A DNA stretch of 64,000 bases, from positions 310,001 through 374,000 of the forward strand of contig NZ_JAFLNC010000001.1 of assembly GCF_017313765.1 (NCBI RefSeq), read 5' to 3'. The notes beneath the pieces are model-generated. The model made no database searches and was not told where the DNA came from. It saw only the letters and a program-made list of their open reading frames with translations. Positions 8,638 through 17,800 of this stretch are shown here, in pieces; the stretch's first letter is position 1; every line of letters starts with the position of its first letter. The stretch comes from Sneathiella sedimenti (GTDB taxonomy: Bacteria; Pseudomonadota; Alphaproteobacteria; Sneathiellales; Sneathiellaceae). Both the position numbers and the translations under genes were made by a program.

Positions 8638-11586
8638 ATGCGCTCCAACACCACTATCCCGTCAAACAGTTTCCAATCCGGACAGGTAACCGCGATACTC
8701 GGCCCTACCAACACCGGGAAAACGCATCTCGCGGTAGAGCGGATGATGGGACATGCTGACGGCGTCATCGGCCTTCCTTTGCGCTTGCTGGCGCGGGAAG
8801 TCTATGAGCGCGTTGTCGCCCAGAAAGGCGCCGCAAATGTCGCGCTTGTCACCGGTGAGGAAAAGATCATCCCGCCACAGGCTGCTTATTTTATCTGCAC
8901 CGTAGAAGCCATGCCGCTTGATCGGGGATTTGAGTTTCTGGCGGTTGACGAGATTCAACTCGCGGAAGATCCGGAGCGCGGGCATATCTTTACGGACCGA
9001 CTGCTGTATGCGCGGGGTCGACAGGAAACCTTGTTTTTAGGCGCGGAAACGATCCGGCCTTGGATCAAGCGGTTGATACCCGATGCGTCCTATGTATCCC
9101 GGCCACGGTTTTCGAAACTTGTCTATCGGGGCGCGAAAAAGATATCCCGACTGAGGCCGCGCACAGCAATTGTTGCCTTCTCGGCAAGTGATGTCTATGC
9201 CATCGCCGAACTTGTCCGACGCCAGCGCGGCGGGGCCGCCGTCGTTATGGGCAGCCTGTCTCCGCGCACCCGAAATGCCCAGGTCGAACTGTACCAGTCA
9301 GGCGACGTGGATTATCTCGTTGCGACGGATGCCATCGGTATGGGACTCAATATGGATATCGACCATGTCGCTTTTGCGGGAACCGTCAAATATGATGGCG
9401 CGCTGTCCCGTCGTCTGCTTCCCGCCGAGTTTGCCCAGATTGCCGGCCGTGCCGGTCGCCATATGAATAACGGCAGTTTTGGTACCACGGCCAATGTGGA
9501 ACCCTTGGAAGATGAACTGATTGAAAGAATAGAAAGTCACAATTTTGACGCTGTTCGCCAGATAAGATGGCGCAATCTGGATCTCGATTTCACGACAACA
9601 CGTGATCTTTTAAGATCACTTGAAACGCAACCCGGGATTGACGGGATGGTGTCGCCACGGGATCCCGATGACTATAATGCATTCAAGATGCTGATCAAGG
9701 ATGAGGAGGTACGCCGTTATTCACAGTCGATGCCAGGGGTCCGTCAATTATGGCAAGTCTGCCAGGTGCCGGATTTTCGCAAGACGTTGCATGACGTTCA
9801 TGTTCGCCTGCTTCGGGAAATATTCCTGCACCTACAAGGGCCAACCGGAAAGTTGCCCCCTGACTGGGTTGCGGGTCACCTTAAAAGTCTGGAAAAAATT
9901 GATGGTGATATTGACACACTTGCAACACGTATTGCCCATACGCGCACTTGGACGTATATTTCCCATGTTTCCGATTGGATGGATGATTATAAATACTGGC
10001 AGGAAACGGCGAGAACTATTGAAGATAAATTGTCAGACGCTCTGCATGAACGGCTGACGCAAAGATTTGTAGACAGACGCACCGCGATGTTGGTGCGAAA
10101 ACTGAAAGACCGAAGTCAATTGGAAGCACAGATTAGCGAAACCGGGGAAGTCCACGTAGAGGGACATTTTCTGGGCACCCTCTCAGGTTTGAGATTTAAC
10201 GCCGACACCAGCCTGAATAACACTGAAGCCAGAACGCTCCGAAATATCGGCAACAAGGCTGTTGCTGCTGAAATCGCAGCACGGGCCGCGCAGCTTTCGG
10301 CTGCGCAAGATGCCGACATTACTCTTGATCCGCAGGGCAAATTGATATGGCAGGACACGCCGGTAGCAAGTCTTGCCAGGGGTGATTCCGTGTTGAAGCC
10401 GCGCGTCCTGCTCCTGGCGAGTGAGCAATTGAATGGCAGCGCGCAGGATGCGGCATCCAAACGGCTAAGTGACTGGGTTTCAACACAGATCGAGGCTCGC
10501 TTGAAACCGCTTGTCCAACTCGAGACGCTACCGCTTACCGGTGCCGCCCGGGGGATCGCCTTTCAGGTCAGCGAAAATCTGGGCGCCATGCCCCGCTATA
10601 AACTTGGTGACCAGATTCGCCTGCTGGAAAAAAAGGATTACGGGCGCTTAAAATTCGGCGGTATTCGCGTTGGGTACGAACATGTCTTTATGCCAATCCT
10701 GCTGAAACCCGATCCAACGGCGCTTCGATGCCTGTTGTGGGCGATTTACCAGGAACGTTCTGAAATCCCTCCCGCTCCACCGGCCGGCCGGGTATCATTT
10801 GAAACGGACGGCAAGCTGCCCTGGACCTATTATCTGACAGCGGGTTATGCAGTTTTTGACAAGCTCGCTGTTCGCGTGGATATGCTGGACCGGCTTGCCG
10901 GACTGCTGCGCCGCGCCTCTCGCGGATTACTCGAGGAAGCGGCGCCAGCCAAGGAAAAACCGCAAGAGCCGGCCGTCGACACGCAGCCCGTTCAAGAAGA
11001 GGCTGTGGTCGATTCGGTTGCTGAACAGGGCGATAACGAAAAGCCGGAGGAAATTCCAGAGGTTAAAAAGACCGACGAGACATCTGCTCTTCCCGCGCCG
11101 GAAGAGGCCGCGAAAGAGGAACAAGCTGTTTCCGTGACATCCGAGGCAGCAGGAAATCAGTTAGATAAGGTGACAGAAGCGACAGCCGAAAATCCGGTTC
11201 CGGCGATCGAGCAGCCATCGGAAGAAAAACCCGCCGCGCCGGAAACCAAGGACCAGAAAAAGGACTTACCGCGCAATCTGCCGTTCAAGCCTACACATGA
11301 AATGCTCTCCCTCGTCGGAACCACACGGGAGCAATTCTCCCTTATTCTTGACAAGCTGGGCTATGTGGCTGAAGGGGAAGGCGACGAGTTGACCTATCGC
11401 CGGAAGTCTTTCAAAAAGAAAAAGAAAGGACCAAAGCCGGACCGTAAGGAGAGGCCACAGTCGACAGCTAAAGGTACCCAGAAGACTGGCAGCAAACGCC
11501 CGGTGCAAAAGCGGCCGCAGCCGAAGCAAAAGGAAATTGATCCGGATTCACCGTTTGCGATCTTAAAGACACTAGGTAAAAAATAA
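8638..11586 (+). CDS. Suv3-like ATP-dependent RNA helicase
   Basis: This 982-residue protein is a superfamily 2 helicase of the Suv3 type, the alphaproteobacterial relatives of the mitochondrial RNA degradosome helicase. Walker A is GPTNTGKT (22-29), the Walker B is DEIQ (104-107) and motif VI is QIAGRAGRH (267-275). The catalytic core starts almost at residue 1 and covers about 430 residues. A long C-terminal half follows, ending in a Glu/Ala/Pro-rich linker (about 765-880), a short conserved segment and a Lys-rich tail. The S4 RNA-binding gene starts 3 bases after the stop, suggesting coupled expression and a shared RNA role. Suv3-type identity is firm; the substrate RNA is unknown. Confidence 0.9.
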   Translation: MRSNTTIPSNSFQSGQVTAILGPTNTGKTHLAVERMMGHADGVIGLPLRLLAREVYERVVAQKGAANVALVTGEEKIIPPQAAYFICTVEAMPLDRGFEFLAVDEIQLAEDPERGHIFTDRLLYARGRQETLFLGAETIRPWIKRLIPDASYVSRPRFSKLVYRGAKKISRLRPRTAIVAFSASDVYAIAELVRRQRGGAAVVMGSLSPRTRNAQVELYQSGDVDYLVATDAIGMGLNMDIDHVAFAGTVKYDGALSRRLLPAEFAQIAGRAGRHMNNGSFGTTANVEPLEDELIERIESHNFDAVRQIRWRNLDLDFTTTRDLLRSLETQPGIDGMVSPRDPDDYNAFKMLIKDEEVRRYSQSMPGVRQLWQVCQVPDFRKTLHDVHVRLLREIFLHLQGPTGKLPPDWVAGHLKSLEKIDGDIDTLATRIAHTRTWTYISHVSDWMDDYKYWQETARTIEDKLSDALHERLTQRFVDRRTAMLVRKLKDRSQLEAQISETGEVHVEGHFLGTLSGLRFNADTSLNNTEARTLRNIGNKAVAAEIAARAAQLSAAQDADITLDPQGKLIWQDTPVASLARGDSVLKPRVLLLASEQLNGSAQDAASKRLSDWVSTQIEARLKPLVQLETLPLTGAARGIAFQVSENLGAMPRYKLGDQIRLLEKKDYGRLKFGGIRVGYEHVFMPILLKPDPTALRCLLWAIYQERSEIPPAPPAGRVSFETDGKLPWTYYLTAGYAVFDKLAVRVDMLDRLAGLLRRASRGLLEEAAPAKEKPQEPAVDTQPVQEEAVVDSVAEQGDNEKPEEIPEVKKTDETSALPAPEEAAKEEQAVSVTSEAAGNQLDKVTEATAENPVPAIEQPSEEKPAAPETKDQKKDLPRNLPFKPTHEMLSLVGTTREQFSLILDKLGYVAEGEGDELTYRRKSFKKKKKGPKPDRKERPQSTAKGTQKTGSKRPVQKRPQPKQKEIDPDSPFAILKTLGKK

Positions 11587-11589
11587 CGC

Positions 11590-12000
11590 ATGACAGACAG
11601 CGGAGGAACGGCAGCTACCACAATTCGTATCGATAAATGGTTGTGGTATGCGCGATTCTTCAAAAGCAGGTCTTTGGCGGCAAAGCTTGTTCAGTCCCGG
11701 AAGCTCCGCATCAATAGCGTGGTCACCTCTAAACCAAGTGCGACAGTCAAGGCGAAAGATGTCCTTACCTTCGCGCAGGGCCGAAATATTCGCGTGATCC
11801 GTATTCGCGATATCGGCACCCGCCGCGGGCCGGCACCGGAAGCACAGACCCTTTACGAAGACCTGGCGCCACCTGAAAAGAAAGCGCCGGAAACAGACCC
11901 TGCCAACTCCGCCGTCGCGCAAAGGGACAGCGGTGCCGGCAGGCCGACAAAGGCGGATCGACGAGCGCTTGACAAATTACGCTCAAACCTCGAGGAATGA
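11590..12000 (+). CDS. S4-domain RNA-binding protein, Hsp15-like
   Basis: This 136-residue protein has an N-terminal S4 domain (about 9-75): IRIDKWLWYARFFKSRSLA, then a loop ending in a short basic segment. The layout matches heat-shock protein Hsp15, which rescues stalled 50S subunits carrying peptidyl-tRNA in E. coli. The C-terminal 50 residues are charged and probably flexible. The ATG lies 3 bases beyond the helicase stop, so the two are one transcription unit. Hsp15 function itself is inferred from the fold only. Confidence 0.85.
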   Translation: MTDSGGTAATTIRIDKWLWYARFFKSRSLAAKLVQSRKLRINSVVTSKPSATVKAKDVLTFAQGRNIRVIRIRDIGTRRGPAPEAQTLYEDLAPPEKKAPETDPANSAVAQRDSGAGRPTKADRRALDKLRSNLEE

Positions 12001-12027
12001 GCCAGATTCTTCGTAAAGGAAACAACG

Positions 12028-12519
12028 GTGACACGCCAGAATAATATTGCTCAATACATTACAACCTGGAACGCGAACGGCACAGGCTACTTCAAGGTCG
12101 CGCGGGTCCTGCTAAACGAAACAGGAGATTCCCGCAAGCTGGAGGCCGAGGCGAAAAGAGCCGCCCGGAATATCGAGGCTGAAGTTATGTATGCCTGGGA
12201 TCTTGGGACTCCTAAAAGCGACGCCTGGTGGCTCGGCTGGGGCGGCTTTGACCTGGAAGAAGACATTCCGTTCTTTGCCGCGATGGCCAAGGATGAAGCT
12301 CAGGAAAAGATCAAGACCTTTGACCCGAATGACAACGAGTTCGAGTGTGACAGCCTGGACGAGTATAAAGAAATGCTGTTCAACGCCTATGATGAGGAAC
12401 TGACTGCGGCAGACCTCTCCCGCGGATTTGAAGAATGGTTCAAAGCACTCGATGAGGCTGCGCAGAAAACGTTGCTGAAAGATCTCAAGAGCTGGCAACA
12501 GAACGCAGAAGGAAAGTAA
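12028..12519 (+). CDS. Conserved hypothetical protein, acidic, Trp-rich
   Basis: I do not recognise this 163-residue protein. It starts at a GTG with AAGGAAAC upstream. It has no signal peptide or membrane segment. The middle is rich in aromatic residues (YAWDLGTPKSDAWWLGWGG), then turns acidic and helical, ending in EEWFKALDEAAQKTLLKDL. It sits 27 bases after the S4 gene and 5 bases before the FAH-family gene, so it is probably part of an operon. No catalytic pattern is evident. Confidence 0.75.
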   Translation: MTRQNNIAQYITTWNANGTGYFKVARVLLNETGDSRKLEAEAKRAARNIEAEVMYAWDLGTPKSDAWWLGWGGFDLEEDIPFFAAMAKDEAQEKIKTFDPNDNEFECDSLDEYKEMLFNAYDEELTAADLSRGFEEWFKALDEAAQKTLLKDLKSWQQNAEGK

Positions 12520-12524
12520 CCCCG

Positions 12525-13214
12525 ATGGCTTATGTGTTCACTCCGCCTGAAACCCCATCCGTATCCGTAGCCGGCACCGATCAACGCTTTCCGGTAAGGC
12601 GAATATTCTGCGTTGGCCGAAACTATGCGGAACATACCCGTGAAATGGGGGGAGACCCCGACCGAGAGCTTCCATTTTTCTTTACGAAGCCGGCCGACGC
12701 TATTGTTGAAAGCGGCGCGGAAATTTCCTTTCCCAAAGCGACAAATGATCTACATCACGAAGTCGAACTTGTGGTAGCGATTGGAAAAGAGGGTGAAAAC
12801 ATCCCTGTAAGTGACGCAAAGGAGCATATCTTCGGTTTCGCCGTCGGCATTGATCTTACACGCCGGGATTTACAGAAAATCGCCAAGGAGAAGGGACGGC
12901 CATGGGATAGTGGCAAAGCGTTCGATCAATCCGCCCCCTGCGGCGCGATTACGCCCGCCACTGAGATTAAAAATATCGAGAACGCGAAAATCCGGCTAAC
13001 GGTAAATGACGACACACGTCAGTCCGCAACCATCTCTGACCTGATCTGGACGATTGATGAAGTGATTTCTGTCCTATCGGAATCGTTTATCCTGATGCCG
13101 GGCGACCTGATCTACACAGGGACACCGGCGGGCGTTGGCCCCCTTTCCATAGGCGATCATGTCCTCGGCCATGTTGAGGGTCTGGCGTCGATCGATATCA
13201 GGCTGACATCATAA
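12525..13214 (+). CDS. Fumarylacetoacetate hydrolase family protein (FAHD1-like acylpyruvase)
   Basis: This 229-residue single-domain FAH-fold enzyme has the motif FCVGRNYAEHTREMG near the N-terminus, metal-binding acidic residues in LHHEVELVV, DLTRRDLQ and the closing GDLIYTGTPAGVGP. FAHD1-type proteins hydrolyse acylpyruvates or decarboxylate oxaloacetate. The ATG is 5 bases after the upstream stop. Family is secure; the substrate is not, because many FAH enzymes act on ring-cleavage products. Confidence 0.88.
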   Translation: MAYVFTPPETPSVSVAGTDQRFPVRRIFCVGRNYAEHTREMGGDPDRELPFFFTKPADAIVESGAEISFPKATNDLHHEVELVVAIGKEGENIPVSDAKEHIFGFAVGIDLTRRDLQKIAKEKGRPWDSGKAFDQSAPCGAITPATEIKNIENAKIRLTVNDDTRQSATISDLIWTIDEVISVLSESFILMPGDLIYTGTPAGVGPLSIGDHVLGHVEGLASIDIRLTS

Positions 13215-13240
13215 ATTTTCAGCGCCAACCTATAAAATAT

Positions 13241-13268
13241 TTGACTAATCCCTGCGTCACGATACATG
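13241..13268 (+). promoter_or_regulatory. Candidate sigma70-type promoter for the small lipoprotein gene
   Basis: TTGACT at 13241-13246 is followed by 16 bases and TACATG at 13263-13268. The stretch is AT-rich and ends about 70 bases before the lipoprotein ATG. It is a visual match only. Confidence 0.35.
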
Positions 13269-13337
13269 AGACAATAAAGAGAAAATCCGGCGGCTTCTAT
13301 ATCCGGGGCGCCCACTTAAAAATATAACAGGTGTTCA

Positions 13338-13697
13338 ATGCAGAATCTTCGAAAAATACTGATTTGCGGAATAACATTTATTGCCGTTACGTCATGCTCA
13401 AGCAACGGGTCAAACCTTCAACAGGGTATTGCCGCTTTCGGTCCTGAAGATTGCAAACCCGTGGTTGAACAGCAAATCAACGACACGAATATAGACCGGA
13501 ATAAAATCTCTAAGATTGACTATCTTACTTATTATATCTCAGAGAGCGATTCCGGAGAAGAATACAATTATCAGGGCTGGATAAGCTTCAATAGTTGTCA
13601 GGGTAATTTCGTGGTCGACATGAACAGATCATGCCAGATCATAAAAACCTATCCGATGGGCAACTGCCGGATGGAAGATATTGTCGCCCAGAACTAA
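13338..13697 (+). CDS. Small predicted lipoprotein of unknown function
   Basis: This 119-residue protein begins with a short basic n-region and hydrophobic stretch ending in the lipobox VTSC, with Cys20 as the expected lipidated residue. The mature part is soluble, has four further cysteines that could form two disulfides, and ends DIVAQN. AGGTG precedes the ATG. It has a promoter-like sequence upstream and stands alone before a 324-base gap. No family recognised. Confidence 0.72.
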   Translation: MQNLRKILICGITFIAVTSCSSNGSNLQQGIAAFGPEDCKPVVEQQINDTNIDRNKISKIDYLTYYISESDSGEEYNYQGWISFNSCQGNFVVDMNRSCQIIKTYPMGNCRMEDIVAQN

Positions 13698-14021
13698 CTC
13701 TAACATTCGATGTCAGGTTGGCTGAGGAAATGCTGATTCGCGTTAACCATAACCTCATGAATAAATTATAGTTTTTACGAAAAAACTCCAATTTCACCGA
13801 GATTTCGGTGGCCTACAGCTTTGGTTTCCGGTCATTTTCTTATTTTTCATAAAATTTGTTGTAATTTTGCTCTAAATTAACCATAAAACTTAGTTTTTTC
13901 GGTAGTTTCCGTCCTAATTCCCCGCTAAAATGCCAAAAGTGATCCAAAACTATTCTTATCGGTTTTTTTTAATCGGGATTGCAACCAATCATTTTAGAAT
14001 GAGACGGGAAAAACGCATTAC
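13698..14021 (+). other. AT-rich intergenic region with two TTAACCAT motifs
   Basis: No gene is visible in these 324 bases. The octamer TTAACCAT occurs at 13743-13750 and 13877-13884. It resembles the TTAACC half-site of the CtrA cell-cycle regulator, but neither copy is followed by a second TTAA at the canonical spacing. Several A- and T-tracts suggest bent promoter DNA for the coiled-coil gene that follows. Confidence 0.35.
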
Positions 14022-14747
14022 ATGAGTTTCGCTCGCCACAATCGTGGAAGGCCCCTCTTTAGCCAAGCCGATATCGTGTCGGCGCGAGAACGTGCACTGC
14101 TCGCTGAGAACAAGCAGTTGCGCGAGAGAAACCTGCGCCTCAAGAACGCGATGCTTACGCTTGTTGAGCGGATTGAAACGCAACTACCGTACCTCAAAGA
14201 AAACACCGCAACGTTTGAACAATCAAGAACCTCCTATTCAAACCGGGAATCCAGAAACGAGCAGGCATATCGGGAGCGTTCTCAACGGTATCGATATACA
14301 CCTCCTCCTAAAATGGAGGTTTATGAAACTTTCGAGGAACCGATACAGTTTGGCGAACCTGCACCTGAAATGCGGTTTGGTACAAAAGGGTCACCACGGC
14401 AAGACAGGGCCACTGCGTCCTCTTCTCAGGCCACGGAGGACGTAGCTTCGGATTATTTCATTTCTCCTGAACTTGCGCAGGAGGAAATCGATATCCTGAA
14501 ATCCCCGACGCGTAACCGTACTCGCCAACGGCCCACCCAGCGAGAAACTGTCGATGTCGTCGATCTGCATCCAGCAAAAGAGAACGATACCGAAGCGGCC
14601 GAATGGTATGAAGCCGGCTCAGCCAGTCAGTCGGAAATTCCGGCGTTCGAGTTCCCGGAAGAAGAAGACATAATCGATATCGATTTCGAACGCCGGGAAA
14701 CGCTACGCGCGGCCATGCGTCGCCGGGTAAATCGCCTACGCTGGTAA
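14022..14747 (+). CDS. Hypothetical coiled-coil protein
   Basis: This 241-residue protein is not recognised. Residues about 15-60 form a predicted coiled coil (RERALLAENKQLRERNLRLK and onward). The rest is polar, rich in Glu, Arg, Ser and Thr, and probably disordered. It has acidic patches near 145-220 and a basic end RRRVNRLRW. There is no signal peptide or membrane segment. The long AT-rich upstream region with TTAACCAT motifs hints at regulated expression. It is monocistronic. Confidence 0.7.
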   Translation: MSFARHNRGRPLFSQADIVSARERALLAENKQLRERNLRLKNAMLTLVERIETQLPYLKENTATFEQSRTSYSNRESRNEQAYRERSQRYRYTPPPKMEVYETFEEPIQFGEPAPEMRFGTKGSPRQDRATASSSQATEDVASDYFISPELAQEEIDILKSPTRNRTRQRPTQRETVDVVDLHPAKENDTEAAEWYEAGSASQSEIPAFEFPEEEDIIDIDFERRETLRAAMRRRVNRLRW

Positions 14748-14823
14748 ATCCTGGCAAGTTTCGCTATTCTTGACGCCATTGCGATAATATCCATGGCCAA
14801 TACCAAAAACCTGAAATATAGAC

Positions 14824-15513
14824 ATGCCCAGACTCGCCAATCGTCCAGAGGAGTTCCTACTGCCCGTTCTTTATAGTTTCCGTCGCTGCCCCTATGCGAT
14901 GCGGGCGCGCATGGCGATCGCCTATTCGGGCGTAACGGTTGAGCTGCGTGACATCCTTTTAAAAGACAAGCCTAAGGACATGGTCGCGGCTAGCCCAAAA
15001 GCCACTGTTCCCGTGCTCTCGCTGCCAGATGGCAGTGTTTTAGAGGAAAGCCTGGATATCATGCTCTGGGCACTTACACAGAATGACCCGAACAGGTGGT
15101 TACCGGAAGATACGGCGAAACGCGACCAGATCTTTCCCCTGATTGAGGAAAATGACGGTCCATTCAAGACCAGCCTTGATCGATACAAGTATCACGTCTG
15201 CTTTCCGGAAAAGCCGCGGGAAGCCTACCGGCAGGAAGGCGAGGAGTTCTTTGAGAAACTTGAGCGAAATTTATCCGAGCACCGCTATCTGGTAGGGGAC
15301 AATATTACGCTGGCCGATACCGCCATTTTCCCTTTCATTCGGCAATTCGCGAATTCCGACACCAAATGGTTTGACGCCTCTCCCTACCCGCGACTGCGAC
15401 ATTGGCTCGACGATTTTCTGTCGTCAGAACGTTTTGCATACATAATGAAAAAGCGCCCAATCTGGACCGAAGGAACAGTGGGCGAACTTTTCCCGGATAG
15501 AGATGCAGCCTGA
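14824..15513 (+). CDS. Glutathione S-transferase family protein
   Basis: This 229-residue protein has an N-terminal thioredoxin-like domain with RRCPYAMRARMA (Cys22-Pro-Tyr), the cis-Pro segment KATVPVL and an ESLDIM glutathione-binding motif. An all-helical C-terminal domain follows, containing LVGDNITLADTAIFPFIRQ. The Cys-Pro-Tyr motif links it to glutaredoxin-like or omega-type GSTs that reduce mixed disulfides rather than conjugate substrates. It overlaps the DUF1643 gene by 11 bases. Confidence 0.88.
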   Translation: MPRLANRPEEFLLPVLYSFRRCPYAMRARMAIAYSGVTVELRDILLKDKPKDMVAASPKATVPVLSLPDGSVLEESLDIMLWALTQNDPNRWLPEDTAKRDQIFPLIEENDGPFKTSLDRYKYHVCFPEKPREAYRQEGEEFFEKLERNLSEHRYLVGDNITLADTAIFPFIRQFANSDTKWFDASPYPRLRHWLDDFLSSERFAYIMKKRPIWTEGTVGELFPDRDAA

Positions 15514-16000
15514 GTTTTTTGGAGAATCCGGCGCGGACTTCAGCTCCTGCGGTGCCTACCGGTACCGGCTGTGGCGACGCTGGAGTGAAGGTCCGTCTGT
15601 GGCGTTCATCATGCTCAACCCGTCCACCGCCGACGAATTCCGTAATGACCCGACGATTGAAAGATGTCACCGCCGCGCGGTGGATATGGGATATGGGGCC
15701 CTTGAGGTAGTGAACATCTTTGCCTACCGCGCGACAGACCCAAGGGAGCTTAAAAAATACCCTCATCCGGTCGGTCCGGATAATGATATCGCCCTGCTGC
15801 AAACCGCGAACAGTGCCGATATGGTGATCTGCGCCTGGGGCGGGCATGGAGACTACAGGGGCCGCCACGAAGAGGTTCGAAAATTGCTTAAAGAACACGC
15901 GATCACGCCGCATGTCCTGTCGCTGACAGCCAAAGGGCAGCCCGGCCACCCTCTCTATCTTCCCTATTCACGGCAACCCGTCCCTTGGACAGGTTTTTAA
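15503..16000 (+). CDS. DUF1643 domain-containing protein
   Basis: This 165-residue protein matches DUF1643: a YRYRLWRRW start, the block [33 protein letters not shown], and the end [15 protein letters not shown]. The biochemical role is unknown. It overlaps the GST gene by 11 bases and is 13 bases before thymidine kinase, so the three are one operon. A nucleotide- or base-related role is conceivable because of tdk, but that is guesswork. Confidence 0.88.
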   Translation: MQPEFFGESGADFSSCGAYRYRLWRRWSEGPSVAFIMLNPSTADEFRNDPTIERCHRRAVDMGYGALEVVNIFAYRATDPRELKKYPHPVGPDNDIALLQTANSADMVICAWGGHGDYRGRHEEVRKLLKEHAITPHVLSLTAKGQPGHPLYLPYSRQPVPWTGF

Positions 16001-16013
16001 GATCAGGACTGCA

Positions 16014-16592
16014 ATGGCCAAGCTTTATTTCAACTACTCCACTATGAATGCCGGAAAGTCGACCACGCTGTTGCAGTCGAGTTTCAATTATCAGGAGCGG
16101 GGAATGCGCCCCTTTCTCTTTACCGCGGCTCTTGATGACCGCTACGGCGTAGGAAAAATCGCGTCCCGCATTGGTCTGCAGGCCGAGGCGAGCCTTTTTT
16201 CGACGGACACCAACCTTCTGGCCGTCATAGAAACGGAAGCGAAGATAAAGCCAATTGACTGCGTCATGGTCGACGAGGCGCAGTTTCTGACCCGGGATCA
16301 GGTTTTCCAGCTCTCCGAAATTACCGACAAGCTTAAAATACCGGTATTGGCCTATGGTTTGCGCACTGATTTTCAGGGCAACCTTTTTGAGGGGAGTCAG
16401 TACCTCCTCGCCTGGGCGGATGAACTCAGAGAACTCAAGACCATCTGCCATTGCGGCAAGAAAGCCACCATGGTGATCCGTGTGAATGAAGCGGGAGAAC
16501 CGGTGAAGGAAGGCGCCCAGAAGGAAATTGGTGGCAATGACCGCTATGTCGCCCTCTGCCGCCTACACTTCAAGGAAGCGGTTTACGCATAA
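16014..16592 (+). CDS. tdk: Thymidine kinase
   Basis: The enzyme phosphorylates thymidine for salvage. The 192-residue type II enzyme has a P-loop [10 protein letters not shown], a Walker B VDEAQFL, the lasso region and the zinc-site cysteines (CHCGKKAT and the late CRLHF). It is the last gene before a strong bidirectional terminator. CAGGA precedes the ATG. Confidence 0.96.
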   Translation: MAKLYFNYSTMNAGKSTTLLQSSFNYQERGMRPFLFTAALDDRYGVGKIASRIGLQAEASLFSTDTNLLAVIETEAKIKPIDCVMVDEAQFLTRDQVFQLSEITDKLKIPVLAYGLRTDFQGNLFEGSQYLLAWADELRELKTICHCGKKATMVIRVNEAGEPVKEGAQKEIGGNDRYVALCRLHFKEAVYA

Positions 16593-16595
16593 AAA

Positions 16596-16625
16596 AATGC
16601 CGGGAGAACCAAATCTCCCGGCATT
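16596..16625. terminator. Bidirectional Rho-independent terminator
   Basis: Perfect 12-bp arms AATGCCGGGAGA and TCTCCCGGCATT flank a 6-base loop. A runs lie on the left and T-rich sequence on the right, so the hairpin can stop tdk on the plus strand and the acyl-CoA dehydrogenase operon on the minus strand. Confidence 0.9.
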
Positions 16626-16650
16626 AATTTTTACAATTTGGCGCGTAAAG

Positions 16651-17787
16651 TTATGAAGATAGCGCCGCGTATTTCTTGAAGTGATGATCGGTATTACCGA
16701 ACAGCATTTCAATTGTCGTCAAGCGTTTGAAGTAATGGCCTATGGAGTATTCATCGGTCATGCCCATGCCACCATGTAGCTGAATAGACTGCTGACCGAC
16801 AAATTTCGCCGCCTGACCGATTTGCGCCTTGGCGGCAGCAACCGCCTTGCGGCGTTCCGTCTCGTCATCCAGGTCGAGTTTCATCGCCACCATGTCGGAC
16901 ATGGACTTGGACTGCTCCGCCTCCATATACATATCGACCATGCGATGCTGCAGCACCTGGAACTTGCCGATTGGCGTGCCGAACTGCTTACGCTCTTTCA
17001 GATACTCGTTGGTGATGTTATTCGCGGCCTGCATTGCGCCGACTGCTTCGGCACAGAGCGCGGCAATCGCGCGATCAACTATCTTTTCAATTACCGGAAA
17101 CGCCCCCCCCTCTTTGCCAAGCAGGGCATCCGCGCCAACCTTTACATTCTCGAACTCGATGTCCGCTGCCCGTTGGCCGTCAATCGTGCGATAGTCACGG
17201 CGGCTTACGCCATCCGAGTTATTATCGACAAGAAAGAGCGAAATGCCGTCCTCGTCACGAGAATCACCGCTGGTGCGGGCGGAAACGATGATTTTGTCCG
17301 CTGTCGTGCCATGATAGACCACCGCCTTATGGCCGTTCAGTACATAGCCGTCGCCCGACTTCGTTGCCGTGGTTTCAACGTCATTCAGATCAAAGCGGGA
17401 TTGCGGCTCCGCATAGGCGAAGGCAAGCATCATATTACCCTCGATAACCTCGGGAATGATCGCTTCAATTTGTGCCTCGCTGCCCGCTTCCGCGACCAGG
17501 CCGCCGCCCAAGATGACGGTGCTCAGGAACGGTTCCAACACAAGGCCGTTCCCCATATTCTCCATCATGATCGCCGTTTCAACGGCAGTGCCGCCAAATC
17601 CGCCGACTTCCTCTGGAAAGGGCATACCAAGCCAGCCAAGTTCCGCCATCGTTTTCCAATGGTCCCGGCTGAACCCGAGTTCCGTATCCGCGAGTTTCGC
17701 GCGTGCCTCGGCCGAGTAATTATCTTTCACGAACCGTTCGACACTGTTTTTGAGCATATTCTGCTCATCGGAAAGTTCAAAATCCAT
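16651..17787 (-). CDS. Acyl-CoA dehydrogenase, small-subunit type (PimD-like)
   Basis: This FAD-dependent acyl-CoA dehydrogenase has 378 residues. MDFELSDEQNMLKNSV opens the N-terminal helical domain, and QLHGGMGMTDEYSIGHYFKRL lies near the end. The C-terminal tail reads FGNTDHHFKKY, so the usual YEGT/YGGTNEIQ block is replaced. This is typical of the second member of two-gene acyl-CoA dehydrogenases such as pimeloyl-CoA dehydrogenase PimCD, which act as heterotetramers. The start at 17787 was chosen over upstream ATGs because it matches the family start and lies 13 bases after the partner gene. Confidence 0.85.
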   Translation of the reverse strand: MDFELSDEQNMLKNSVERFVKDNYSAEARAKLADTELGFSRDHWKTMAELGWLGMPFPEEVGGFGGTAVETAIMMENMGNGLVLEPFLSTVILGGGLVAEAGSEAQIEAIIPEVIEGNMMLAFAYAEPQSRFDLNDVETTATKSGDGYVLNGHKAVVYHGTTADKIIVSARTSGDSRDEDGISLFLVDNNSDGVSRRDYRTIDGQRAADIEFENVKVGADALLGKEGGAFPVIEKIVDRAIAALCAEAVGAMQAANNITNEYLKERKQFGTPIGKFQVLQHRMVDMYMEAEQSKSMSDMVAMKLDLDDETERRKAVAAAKAQIGQAAKFVGQQSIQLHGGMGMTDEYSIGHYFKRLTTIEMLFGNTDHHFKKYAALSS

Positions 17788-17800
17788 CTTATAGTTATCC

